From the NCBI GenBank assembly GCA_964550465.1, contig CAZJZH010000027.1, forward strand, positions 1-14,393: a stretch of DNA of 14,393 nt. Direction: 5' to 3'. This document shows, in pieces, positions 6,837-12,012 of this stretch; within the stretch, counting starts at the first letter, position 1; each line of letters begins with the position of its first letter. The translations under genes and the position numbers were made by a program. The DNA is from CAZJZH01 sp964550465 (GTDB taxonomy: Bacteria > Patescibacteriota > Patescibacteriia > JACRDY01). Below the pieces are notes generated by a model. The model worked only from the letters and a program-made list of their open reading frames with translations, had not been told where the DNA came from and did not search any database.

Positions 6837-7490
6837 ATGCCTGATAATCGTCAATTTCGTATCGCTTTGTTAGGCCCGCAAGGGTCTGGTAAGGGCACTC
6901 AAGCCGCTTTGTTAGCTGAAGCACTGGGTGTCCCGACCATCTCTACCGGTGAGCTGTTTCGTCATCATGCTGAGCAGCAAACATTGTTTGGTCAGCAGAT
7001 CGCCGCTTATATTGATGAAGGCAATTTGGTGCCAAATGAGATCACTAATGCTATAGTAGAGAAACGACTGGCCGAGGCGGATTGCCACAAGGGCTTTATT
7101 CTTGACGGTTACCCACGCACCATTGAGCAAGTAGAATTTATAGAGCATCAAGTCGGTATCACCCAGGCTGTCCTGATTGATCTGACTAATGAGCAGGCGG
7201 TGGAGCGGATTGCTGGCCGGGTGCGTTGTCCGCACTGTGGGGCCGGCTACCACGTTACCTTTGATCCACCACAACAAGCAGGGGTGTGTGATCATTGCCA
7301 CACAGCTCTGACAGTTCGTAAGGATGATCTGGAAGACGTGTCGTTACGCCGACGGTTAGAAACCTATCGCCGCTTGATTGACCCAATTGTGGCCTACTAC
7401 GAACGCAAGGGCGTGCTAGCAGTAGTTGATGGCATGCCGTCAGTTGAGCAAGTTCATAAGGACATCATGCGAATTTTTCAGACAGCATAA
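6837..7490 (+). CDS. adk: adenylate kinase, zinc-type LID
   Basis: Catalyses ATP + AMP = 2 ADP in the cytoplasm. The 217-aa product has the P-loop GPQGSGKGT (13-21), the AMP-binding segment around STGELFR (36-42), GYPRT (91-95), and a long LID domain with four cysteines, Cys131-x2-Cys134 and Cys151-x2-Cys154, expected to bind a structural zinc. The conserved Arg-rich helix RRRLETYRR follows. Length and motif order are those of the long-form bacterial enzyme. It heads a compact block with map 2 nt downstream. In many bacteria adk and map are neighbours in the ribosomal-protein operon after secY; here the pair stands apart from it and has joined ruvX and recO. There is no Shine-Dalgarno site. 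Confidence 0.97.
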   Translation: MPDNRQFRIALLGPQGSGKGTQAALLAEALGVPTISTGELFRHHAEQQTLFGQQIAAYIDEGNLVPNEITNAIVEKRLAEADCHKGFILDGYPRTIEQVEFIEHQVGITQAVLIDLTNEQAVERIAGRVRCPHCGAGYHVTFDPPQQAGVCDHCHTALTVRKDDLEDVSLRRRLETYRRLIDPIVAYYERKGVLAVVDGMPSVEQVHKDIMRIFQTA

Positions 7491-7492
7491 GT

Positions 7493-8257
7493 ATGATTCG
7501 ATTAAAGACCGACAAAGATATTGCTATCCTCCGCGAAGGCGGCGCTATTTTGCGTGGCATTTTGCGTCAGGTAGCAGCCAAGATTGAACCAGGAGTAACC
7601 ACAGCCCAGCTGGATCGTTTTGCTGAACAGTCAATTATCAAAGCTGGTGGGCAACCGGCCTTTAAAAATTATCAGTCAGTACCCAGCGATCCACCATTTC
7701 CTTGCACGCTGTGTACGTCAGTCAATCACCAAGTGGTCCACGGTATTGCTTCGCCCAATGTCATCCTTCAGCAGGGGGATATTGTCAGTATTGATGTAGG
7801 CATGCGCTACCGCGGCTTGTTTACGGACACGGCCATGACGGTGCCGGTGGGTAGTATTTCACCGCATATCCAGAAACTCCTCGATGTAACAGAGGAGTCG
7901 TTGCGTCGGGGTATCGCTGCGGCTCAGCCGGGCGGCATGTTGTCTGATATTGGTCGAGCAGTCCAGCAGTATGTTGAAGGAGAGAAGTTTTCTGTGGTTA
8001 AGGATCTGGTTGGTCATGGGGTAGGCTATGCGGTCCATGAAGACCCGCGGGTGCCAAATTTTGTCGATGAAGGCTTTAACATTCGGCTTGAGCCAGGTCT
8101 GGTTATCGCCATTGAACCGATGGTTAATATGGGCACTGACGGCGTCAAGGTGATGAATGATGGTTGGACTATTGTCACGGCTGACGGCGCTCTGTCAGCT
8201 CATTTTGAGCATACCGTAGCCGTCACTGCTGATGGTCCACTGATTATCACCGAATAG
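7493..8257 (+). CDS. map: methionine aminopeptidase, type I
   Basis: Removes the N-terminal Met from nascent proteins; a cytoplasmic two-metal enzyme. The 254-aa product has the pita-bread fold signature with all five metal ligands visible: Asp101 (SIDVGM), Asp112 (TDTAMT), His175 (VGHGVG), Glu208 (IAIEPM) and Glu239 (FEHT). The substrate-contacting His83 (VVHGI) is also present. Cys71 and Cys74 (FPCTLCTSVN) match the usual region before that His. The length is typical of the short bacterial type Ia. The ATG follows the adk stop codon after 2 nt with no Shine-Dalgarno site, and ruvX starts 1 nt after its own stop codon, so coupled translation is likely. Confidence 0.97.
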   Translation: MIRLKTDKDIAILREGGAILRGILRQVAAKIEPGVTTAQLDRFAEQSIIKAGGQPAFKNYQSVPSDPPFPCTLCTSVNHQVVHGIASPNVILQQGDIVSIDVGMRYRGLFTDTAMTVPVGSISPHIQKLLDVTEESLRRGIAAAQPGGMLSDIGRAVQQYVEGEKFSVVKDLVGHGVGYAVHEDPRVPNFVDEGFNIRLEPGLVIAIEPMVNMGTDGVKVMNDGWTIVTADGALSAHFEHTVAVTADGPLIITE

Positions 8258-8258
8258 T

Positions 8259-8651
8259 ATGTCGCGGATCTTAGGTATTGATTGGGGGACTGTGCGGGTG
8301 GGTTTAGCTATTGGTGATGAGCAGCAGCGCATTGCCTTGCCTTATGATGTCATCGCCAATGACGATGCTATTATCGGTACGCTGCGACGGATTATTGAAA
8401 CAGAAGAAGTCTATCGCATGGTTATTGGTATCCCCTTGACCATGGCGGGGGACCACGCCTGGAAGGCGCAGCAAGTTGATCGTTTTATCGATACGCTCAA
8501 ACAGCATTTCACCATCCCTATTCTGACCGAAGATGAGCGGCTGAGCTCAAAAATGGTTGATCAACTGTTTGGTGAGTACCGTGGTAAATATGACCGCGAC
8601 GCCATTGCTGCCATGGTTATCTTGCAAGGCTACTTGGATAAGATTCACTAG
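8259..8651 (+). CDS. ruvX: YqgF/RuvX RNase H-fold nuclease
   Basis: A 130-aa RNase H-like nuclease of the YqgF family, often called pre-16S rRNA nuclease or Holliday junction resolvase-like. The first motif GIDWGT carries Asp8. The second-strand phrase MVIGIPLTMAG (54-64) and the acidic TEDERLSS (90-97) follow. The last motif DRDAIAAMVILQGYL carries Asp114, the family's C-terminal catalytic Asp. The usual length is 130-150 residues, so this one is complete. It lies in a gapless run between map and recO; sharing an operon with a recombination gene fits either proposed role. The start follows the map stop codon by 1 nt, without a Shine-Dalgarno site. Confidence 0.93.
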   Translation: MSRILGIDWGTVRVGLAIGDEQQRIALPYDVIANDDAIIGTLRRIIETEEVYRMVIGIPLTMAGDHAWKAQQVDRFIDTLKQHFTIPILTEDERLSSKMVDQLFGEYRGKYDRDAIAAMVILQGYLDKIH

Positions 8652-8655
8652 TCTC

Positions 8656-9372
8656 ATGGAGTACACCACCCATGCCATTGTTTTACGCCACCACGACACC
8701 CGGGAATATGACCGGGTTTTTAGGCTCTACACTCGGCATTTGGGCAAGGTAGCAGTCCAGGCGCGGGGGGTGCGCCGCCTGACCAGTAAGATGGCTGGTC
8801 ACCTCGAGCCGTTTGCGCTAGTGACAGTTAAGGTGGTGGAGGGCAAAGATGGCCGCTATATTCTATCTAATGTTGAAACGGTCCGACGGTACCAGCATAT
8901 CTTACAAGATGTTTCTTTGATACGATTAGCCAAAGCAGCCACGCGATTAGTCGATGATGTGATGGATGATCATGCCTGTGATATATCGGCGCTGCAGTTA
9001 TTGGATGCTACATTGCAATACCTCAATCAGTCAGAACAGCCGCTGCTCAACAAACGATTGGTGGTCAGCATGTTTGGTTTACAGCTGGTCAGTCACCTGG
9101 GTCACCGACCATTGCTTGATCGCTGCGTTGTGTGTGGTCAAGCTGCTGACACGGCAGATGGGTTTTTTGATCCGCACCAAGGTGGGTATGTCTGCGCTAC
9201 CCATCAGTCAGCAGACTATTTGCCGTTACCGTCAGCAGCCCGCCAGGTGTTAGTCCATGCCGCCCAGCCCGCGCCGCAGCGAACCGCGCTGCCCAGTTTG
9301 TCAGCAGACACGGTTAATCAGTCGATTACCGCTATGAACGCCTTTATTCGCGGGGTGCAGGAGCAGTATTGA
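8656..9372 (+). CDS. recO: DNA repair protein RecO
   Basis: A recombination mediator that anneals single-stranded DNA and helps RecA loading in the RecFOR pathway. The 238-aa product begins with the OB-fold domain (TTHAIVLRHHDTREYDRVF, a classic RecO start) and then the helical domain. A zinc-finger-like set is visible: Cys157-x2-Cys160 (CVVCG) and Cys180-x2-His183 (GGYVCATH), where the last ligand is His instead of the usual Cys. I start it at the ATG at 8656, 4 nt after the ruvX stop codon: an upstream in-frame ATG at 8557 would overlap ruvX by about 95 nt and add residues foreign to RecO. The final codons overlap the promoter of the tRNA-Asn unit. Confidence 0.93.
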   Translation: MEYTTHAIVLRHHDTREYDRVFRLYTRHLGKVAVQARGVRRLTSKMAGHLEPFALVTVKVVEGKDGRYILSNVETVRRYQHILQDVSLIRLAKAATRLVDDVMDDHACDISALQLLDATLQYLNQSEQPLLNKRLVVSMFGLQLVSHLGHRPLLDRCVVCGQAADTADGFFDPHQGGYVCATHQSADYLPLPSAARQVLVHAAQPAPQRTALPSLSADTVNQSITAMNAFIRGVQEQY

Positions 9373-9396
9373 TTGATTGGCTATATATGCTACACT
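9369..9396 (+). promoter_or_regulatory. promoter of the tRNA-Asn attenuator unit
   Basis: TTGATT (9369-9374) acts as -35, a 16-nt spacer follows, and TG-C-TACACT (9388-9396) is an extended -10. Seven nt beyond the box is position 9403, the A of the leader peptide ATG, so a leaderless transcript is predicted. The -35 overlaps the recO stop codon. Confidence 0.65.
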
Positions 9397-9402
9397 GTCA
9401 GC

Positions 9403-9456
9403 ATGAAAGTTAGTTGTGCTGCCAATAATAACAATACTAATACCAATCCTTACTAA
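9403..9456 (+). CDS. Asn-rich leader peptide, 17 aa
   Basis: The reading frame encodes MKVSCAANNNNTNTNPY and stops at TAA (9454-9456). Codons 8-15 read AAT AAT AAC AAT ACT AAT ACC AAT: six Asn codons in eight. Both AAT and AAC are read by the GUU tRNA encoded 74 nt downstream. The predicted transcription start coincides with the ATG, so translation would be leaderless. The short length, run of one amino acid's codons, and position between a promoter and a terminator are the marks of an attenuation leader peptide such as those of the trp, his and thr operons. The peptide itself has no expected function; ribosome position on it would be the signal. The ORF is below the size normally annotated, so it will be missed by gene callers. 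Confidence 0.75.
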   Translation: MKVSCAANNNNTNTNPY

Positions 9457-9510
9457 GGACTGGGTGATTTGCGACAGTACAGTTATCACCCCGCCTAACG
9501 GGGATTTTTT
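9443..9510 (+). promoter_or_regulatory. transcription attenuator with mutually exclusive hairpins
   Basis: Three hairpins overlap in order. (1) CCA-A-TCCTT (9443-9451) with AAGGA-C-TGG (9455-9463), loop ACT, spans the leader stop codon. (2) GGGTGAT (9462-9468) with ATCACCC (9485-9491) is the antiterminator; it shares 9462-9463 with hairpin 1. (3) CCCCG (9489-9493) with CGGGG (9499-9503) followed by ATTTTTT (9504-9510) is an intrinsic terminator sharing 9489-9491 with the antiterminator. A ribosome waiting on the Asn codons (9424-9447) would cover the 5' arm of hairpin 1 and leave the antiterminator free; one that reaches the stop codon would cover about up to 9467, blocking the antiterminator and letting the terminator form. 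The geometry fits classical attenuation; energies were not computed. Confidence 0.75.
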
Positions 9511-9529
9511 ATAGAGTGGACTATAAGGC

Positions 9530-9601
9530 TCCCGGGTAGTTCAGTGGTAGAACGCCTGGCTGTTAACCAGGATGTCACAGGTTCGAATCCTGTCCCGGGA
9601 G
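9530..9601 (+). tRNA. tRNA-Asn (anticodon GUU)
   Basis: A complete 72-nt cloverleaf. Acceptor TCCCGGG (9530-9536) pairs with CCCGGGA (9594-9600), with discriminator G9601. The D arm is GTTC/GAAC (9539-9553). The anticodon arm is CCTGG/CCAGG (9555-9571) with loop CTGTTAA and anticodon GTT at 9562-9564. The T arm is ACAGG/CCTGT with loop TTCGAAT (9577-9593). GUU reads AAC and AAU, so it is tRNA-Asn, and G73 agrees. CCA is not encoded and must be added by the CCA enzyme. No separate promoter is evident between the attenuator terminator (ends 9510) and the tRNA: TATAGA at 9510-9515 lacks a -35 and TGn. The tRNA is therefore probably transcribed from the leader-peptide promoter. Confidence 0.97.
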
Positions 9602-9644
9602 CTTTATAGTGCATAGTAATCAGCGCGTAGTCAGTTAGGGTGTC

Positions 9645-9661
9645 ATCCCGCACAGCGGGAT
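9645..9661. repeat. ATCCCGC-ACA-GCGGGAT hairpin in the tRNA trailer
   Basis: A perfect 7-bp stem with loop ACA lies 44 nt after the tRNA, preceded by GGTGTC and followed by CCCGGGAG. The flanking pattern TGTCATCCCG...CGGGATCC resembles dispersed REP-like hairpins of many bacteria. It may mark the 3' trailer for processing; either role is inference. Confidence 0.4.
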
Positions 9662-9693
9662 CCCGGGAGTAATGATGTGAAGTGTCGATTATT

Positions 9694-9724
9694 AAAAAAG
9701 AGGGTCCAGTAGGACCCTCTTTTT
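9694..9724. terminator. bidirectional terminator between tRNA-Asn and the 272-aa gene
   Basis: AAAAAGAGGGTCC (9695-9707), loop AGTA, then GGACCCTCTTTTT (9712-9724): a perfect 13-bp hairpin with an A-run on one side and a T-run on the other. It can end the tRNA transcript rightward and the 272-aa gene leftward. Confidence 0.93.
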
Positions 9725-9742
9725 GAGTGATAGATGCTAGTG

Positions 9743-10561
9743 CTAAGCGAGGTTCACACCAAGCTTTTCACCCGTCTGTTGCAGTGCAGCCAGTACGTGA
9801 GAGCGGTCGTTTGGATGTACGGCCAAGAGTTCTTGAGTGATCTGTTGAACCGTTTTTCCCCACGCTTCCTGGTCTTGCAGGCCAGCCGCGACGTTGCGGA
9901 GGTAGTTTGCCTCAGAGCGTTGACCGCTGAACGCAGCCATCAGCTCCAAGTGAATCACAACCAAGCAAGCTAGTCCTGAACACCAGCTTTTATGTTTACT
10001 GGTCAGGACAGGGGCGGAGCGAGCATTAGAACTAAAAGGGCTCCAGTATGGATAGTCAAAGGTGCAGATTACCTCTTCGGCGACTTTTTTGCCTCGCTGG
10101 ATTTTTCCCTGGATGGTGACCACGTGGTGAAAGCTGTCGTCGGTGTGCCATAGGTTACCGATCAGTCGAGGGGCGCCTTTTTTCGAACCAAGTTGTAAGC
10201 TTTTTGCTTCGTTTTGAATCCAGCGAATCAGCGCGCTATAAGCTTCTTGGTACGTTTGGCTGACGGGAGATTTTTTGGTTTGCAGTGCTGTGATGACGTC
10301 TGCCTTAAGTAGTGCCCACAGCTCAGGCTGCTTGACAGTTAGTTGCGGCACAGATGGTGCAGAGCCCGGGTATTGCAGCTTATGCGGGATAAAGACTTTG
10401 GCCAGAAGGCATCGGCCATCTCCACGATACCTTAATCGTATGGTAGGGTGAAACACTTCCGCTAAGATCTCGTATTGTTCCCCCCACATGGTATGGCTAA
10501 ATAACTCTTTTTGAATGTTTGGCCCTTTTCTTAATTGCCAGCCGTTTCCAATCTCTCGCAT
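9743..10561 (-). CDS. hypothetical protein, 272 aa
   Basis: I do not recognise the family. The chosen ATG (10561, on the minus strand) is 7 nt after AAGGAG, ideal spacing; another ATG two codons upstream (10567) is only about 2 nt from that site. The product is soluble, basic, and without a signal peptide or membrane helix. The N-terminal 65 residues look beta-rich (EILAEVFHPTIRLRYRGDGRCLLAKVFIP), and the middle and C-terminal parts look helical (YSALIRWIQNEAKSLQL and a long final helix region). There are scattered Trp, His and Cys (WCSGLACLVVIHLELM) but no clear metal motif. It is monocistronic, with a plausible promoter (10695-10723), a structured leader, and a terminator shared with the tRNA unit. 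It lies between a tRNA gene and accessory genes, a common place for acquired genes. Confidence 0.75.
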   Translation of the reverse strand: MREIGNGWQLRKGPNIQKELFSHTMWGEQYEILAEVFHPTIRLRYRGDGRCLLAKVFIPHKLQYPGSAPSVPQLTVKQPELWALLKADVITALQTKKSPVSQTYQEAYSALIRWIQNEAKSLQLGSKKGAPRLIGNLWHTDDSFHHVVTIQGKIQRGKKVAEEVICTFDYPYWSPFSSNARSAPVLTSKHKSWCSGLACLVVIHLELMAAFSGQRSEANYLRNVAAGLQDQEAWGKTVQQITQELLAVHPNDRSHVLAALQQTGEKLGVNLA

Positions 10562-10567
10562 GATCAT

Positions 10568-10688
10568 TCTCCTTTACGGTGCCTCCCTGCCAACAATATT
10601 ATGTCGAACGAAGGCGGTGTAAAGCTGCCGTGCTGTCTACCCTGCACGGATTAGGGTTTTCTGCGAAATGCAGATTGTAAAGGTTCAT
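10568..10688 (-). promoter_or_regulatory. structured 5' leader of the 272-aa gene with anti-Shine-Dalgarno segments
   Basis: The predicted leader (about 125 nt) holds several hairpins: 10628-10633 with 10644-10649 (CCGTGC/GCACGG), and 10660-10664 with 10670-10674 (TCTGC/GCAGA). The Shine-Dalgarno segment, minus-strand GTAAAGG (10577 down to 10571), is exactly complementary to CCTTTAC at 10683-10677. Six bases of it are also complementary to CTTTAC at 10624-10619. Two alternative sequestering arms suggest translational control. No known riboswitch consensus was recognised. Confidence 0.35.
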
Positions 10689-10694
10689 ATAGGA

Positions 10695-10723
10695 ACCCTA
10701 GAGCGAAAATACCATTTTGTCAA
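10695..10723 (-). promoter_or_regulatory. candidate promoter of the 272-aa gene
   Basis: On the minus strand a perfect TTGACA (10723-10718), a 17-nt spacer and TAGGGT (10700-10695) match a housekeeping promoter at the most important positions (T1, A2, T6 of the -10). Initiation would be near 10688. Confidence 0.5.
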
Positions 10724-10819
10724 GAATAATAGCCCTAGAAAAAATTCTACTAGAAAGTGTCTGTATGTCTCAACCTGACTTTTTATATATTGGAGCTGCG
10801 GCAATAATGCTGTCAAGTG

Positions 10820-10828
10820 TGGTATACT
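10820..10828 (+). promoter_or_regulatory. extended -10 promoter of the 58-aa gene
   Basis: TG-G-TATACT (10820-10828) is identical to the box before the 192-aa gene. Initiation near 10835 leaves a leader of about 37 nt, rich in T and without a Shine-Dalgarno site. Confidence 0.6.
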
Positions 10829-10871
10829 GACTAAGTAGGTATTTTGATAATTATTTTTTTCATACACTCAT

Positions 10872-11048
10872 ATGAAAGACATTTGCGGTAAGGGCTCCTC
10901 TGGCGCTCTGTACTTTGTTGGTTTCATTGGCGCGGCCGTTTATTATATCGGTAACGCCGCTACTTTCGGTGCCGGCGTGATTGGTTTTTTGAAGGCCATC
11001 GTTTGGCCGGCCTTCTTAGTCCACGCCTTGCTCACCTTCTTAGGGTAG
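10872..11048 (+). CDS. small conserved membrane protein, 58 aa
   Basis: A short ORF starting ATG AAA GAC ATT TGC and ending with TAG at 11046-11048. It encodes two hydrophobic stretches, about residues 11-28 (GALYFVGFIGAAVYYIGN) and 36-56 (FLKAIVWPAFLVHALLTFL), separated by a Gly-rich turn. I associate this pattern (Cys-Gly-Lys-Gly start, IGAAVYYI, LKAIVWPAFLVH) with a small membrane protein widespread in CPR genomes and of unknown function; that is recall, not a search. Support for the gene comes from its own extended -10 promoter and its own terminator 18 nt after the stop codon. No Shine-Dalgarno site is present. It probably sits in the inner membrane. Confidence 0.8.
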   Translation: MKDICGKGSSGALYFVGFIGAAVYYIGNAATFGAGVIGFLKAIVWPAFLVHALLTFLG

Positions 11049-11066
11049 GCGGGCAGGATATACCCT

Positions 11067-11099
11067 AAAAACTCCCGTCTATTCTGATTGGGAGTTTTT
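11067..11099 (+). terminator. terminator of the 58-aa gene
   Basis: AAAAACTCCC (11067-11076) pairs with GGGAGTTTTT (11090-11099), with the T-run in the 3' arm. A further inverted repeat, TAGGGTA (11041-11047) with TACCCTA (11061-11067), overlaps the stop codon just before it. Confidence 0.85.
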
Positions 11100-11139
11100 G
11101 TATTATTCACTTGATCCGGCGGAAAACTTTACCACAAGG

Positions 11140-11158
11140 TTGACACAACTGATACACT
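11140..11158 (+). promoter_or_regulatory. promoter of the GNAT leader
   Basis: TG-A-TACACT (11150-11158) is an extended -10 with the same TACACT core as the tRNA-Asn promoter; initiation is expected near 11165. A perfect TTGACA (11140-11145) is too close to serve this -10, but could pair with TGTAAT (11160-11165) at a short 14-nt spacing. Confidence 0.5.
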
Positions 11159-11164
11159 GTGTAA

Positions 11165-11344
11165 TTGTGAAAGTAGGAGAGAGTATCTCTATTACTATGA
11201 ATTATTATTATTGTCACAAGTCAGTAATTACCATGACTGACGAGCAGACCGCTCGGCCAGGGTTTTTACTGATACTACGTGTAGCATAATAATGATCGTA
11301 GTGGAGTAATCAATGCCTCTGGCCATGGTGGTCAGAGGTTTTTT
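11165..11344 (+). promoter_or_regulatory. attenuator-like leader of the GNAT gene with Tyr-codon ORF
   Basis: A 30-codon frame (ATG 11197 to TAA 11289, or from a near-leaderless GTG at 11167) begins MNYYYCHKSV, with three consecutive TAT codons at 11203-11211. Overlapping pairings follow. (a) GTCAGT 11220-11225 with ACTGAC 11236-11241. (b) CTG-a-CGAGC 11237-11245 with GCTCG-gc-CAG 11251-11260, then GG and TTTTT. (c) TCAGTAA 11221-11227 with TTACTGA 11266-11272. (d) GGCCAGGG 11255-11262 with CCTCTGGCC 11316-11324, eight pairs including one G-T, which would block (e), the terminator at 11316-11344. Each pairing excludes a neighbour. The peptide has no clear Shine-Dalgarno site at good spacing (AGGAG is 17 nt before the ATG), so translation is uncertain. 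Confidence 0.45.
11316..11344 (+). terminator. intrinsic terminator in the GNAT leader
   Basis: CCTCTGGCCA (11316-11325), loop TGG, then TGGTCAGAGG (11329-11338) and TTTTTT (11339-11344). It is enclosed by a further 9-bp inverted repeat, GAGTAATCA (11304-11312) with TGATTACTC (11344-11352), and lies 42 nt before the GNAT start codon. A terminator between promoter and gene implies attenuation, or that the upstream RNA is a separate small RNA. Confidence 0.85.
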
Positions 11345-11386
11345 GATTACTCAACCGTTCTTTGACAGCTGACAAGGAGTACGACA

Positions 11387-11965
11387 ATGGCACAGTCACG
11401 AATAGTCTATCGCCGGGGCCCTAAAGGAGTAGTCTTGCGACCGCTCAACCGACAGACTGATATGGAATTTCTGATTGCTGGGATTAATAATCCGGAGGTC
11501 AATCGGTTCTTGGGGCGAGTACTGCCCATGACACATGAGAAAGAAGCGCAGTGGTTTGATCGGGTACAGCTCAGTACGGACCACTATGTCTTGGCCATTG
11601 AGAATCCTGATGGAGAGCTGATTGGTACAGTCGGGCTTCACCAGATTGATTGGATTCATCGGTATGCTGGTATGGGTATTGGCATTTTCAGTACCGATCA
11701 ACAGGATAAGGGGTTTGGTAGTGAAGCGCTGTTGCTGATGTTGCAGTTTGCTTTTAACACGCTGAACTTACGCCGAGTGGAATCAACAGTGTATGCTTTT
11801 AACAAGCGCAGTATCGCGCTGCATCAAAAATGCGGCGCTATCCAGGAGGGCGTTAAGCGTAAACGACGCTACCTCAATGGTCGTTACCACGATGAAATTC
11901 TCTATGTCATCACCAAGCCAGTTTGGCGCACCGCTTGGAAACAGTATCGTCAGGCAGTCACCTAA
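11387..11965 (+). CDS. GNAT-family N-acetyltransferase (RimJ/RimL type)
   Basis: A 192-aa acetyltransferase that should transfer acetyl from acetyl-CoA to an amine; the substrate (protein N-terminus, polyamine, amino sugar or drug) cannot be told. It starts with the beta-1 phrase VVLRPLNRQTD. Motif A is GMGIGIFSTDQQDKGFGSEA, with the pyrophosphate-binding Gln106-x-x-Gly109-x-Gly111. It ends with the motif B region RRVESTVYAFNKRSIALHQKCGA and the EGVKRKRRYLNGRYHDEILY tail characteristic of the RimJ/RimL subgroup. The ATG at 11387 has AAGGAG (11374-11379) at good spacing. The gene is monocistronic and lies behind a complex leader with a terminator, so its expression is probably controlled by antitermination. 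Confidence 0.9.
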   Translation: MAQSRIVYRRGPKGVVLRPLNRQTDMEFLIAGINNPEVNRFLGRVLPMTHEKEAQWFDRVQLSTDHYVLAIENPDGELIGTVGLHQIDWIHRYAGMGIGIFSTDQQDKGFGSEALLLMLQFAFNTLNLRRVESTVYAFNKRSIALHQKCGAIQEGVKRKRRYLNGRYHDEILYVITKPVWRTAWKQYRQAVT

Positions 11966-11969
11966 TCAA

Positions 11970-12001
11970 AAATGCCGCACCTATGCATAGGTGCGGCATT
12001 T
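11970..12001. terminator. 32-bp perfect palindrome, bidirectional terminator
   Basis: AAATGCCGCACCTATG (11970-11985) is the exact reverse complement of 11986-12001. It lies between the convergent GNAT and NUDIX stop codons, 4 and 11 nt from them. Read leftward it runs into TTTTTGATT, a good tail for the NUDIX gene; rightward the tail (TTTGCTTTG) is weaker. Confidence 0.8.
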
Positions 12002-12012
12002 GCTTTGTGATC

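Noticed and set aside
8557..8655. N-terminally extended recO start
   Set aside because: It overlaps ruvX by about 95 nt in another frame, and RecO homology begins at the ATG at 8656.
9403..9529. T-box riboswitch as the explanation of the tRNA-Asn leader
   Set aside because: No T-box core sequence or specifier-loop arrangement is seen, and a translatable Asn-codon ORF explains the region better.
9661..9669. Repeat of the tRNA 3' end (TCCCGGGAG) as a possible integration att site
   Set aside because: Nine bases only, largely explained by the acceptor palindrome, and no integrase or element lies between or near the copies.
10685..10867. 60-codon minus-strand ORF
   Set aside because: It begins with GTG, overlaps two promoters and a leader, and has no ribosome-binding site.
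11201..11240. Alternative frames of the Tyr run giving Leu (TTA) or Ile (ATT) runs in the GNAT leader
   Set aside because: Neither frame has a start codon downstream of the predicted promoter.
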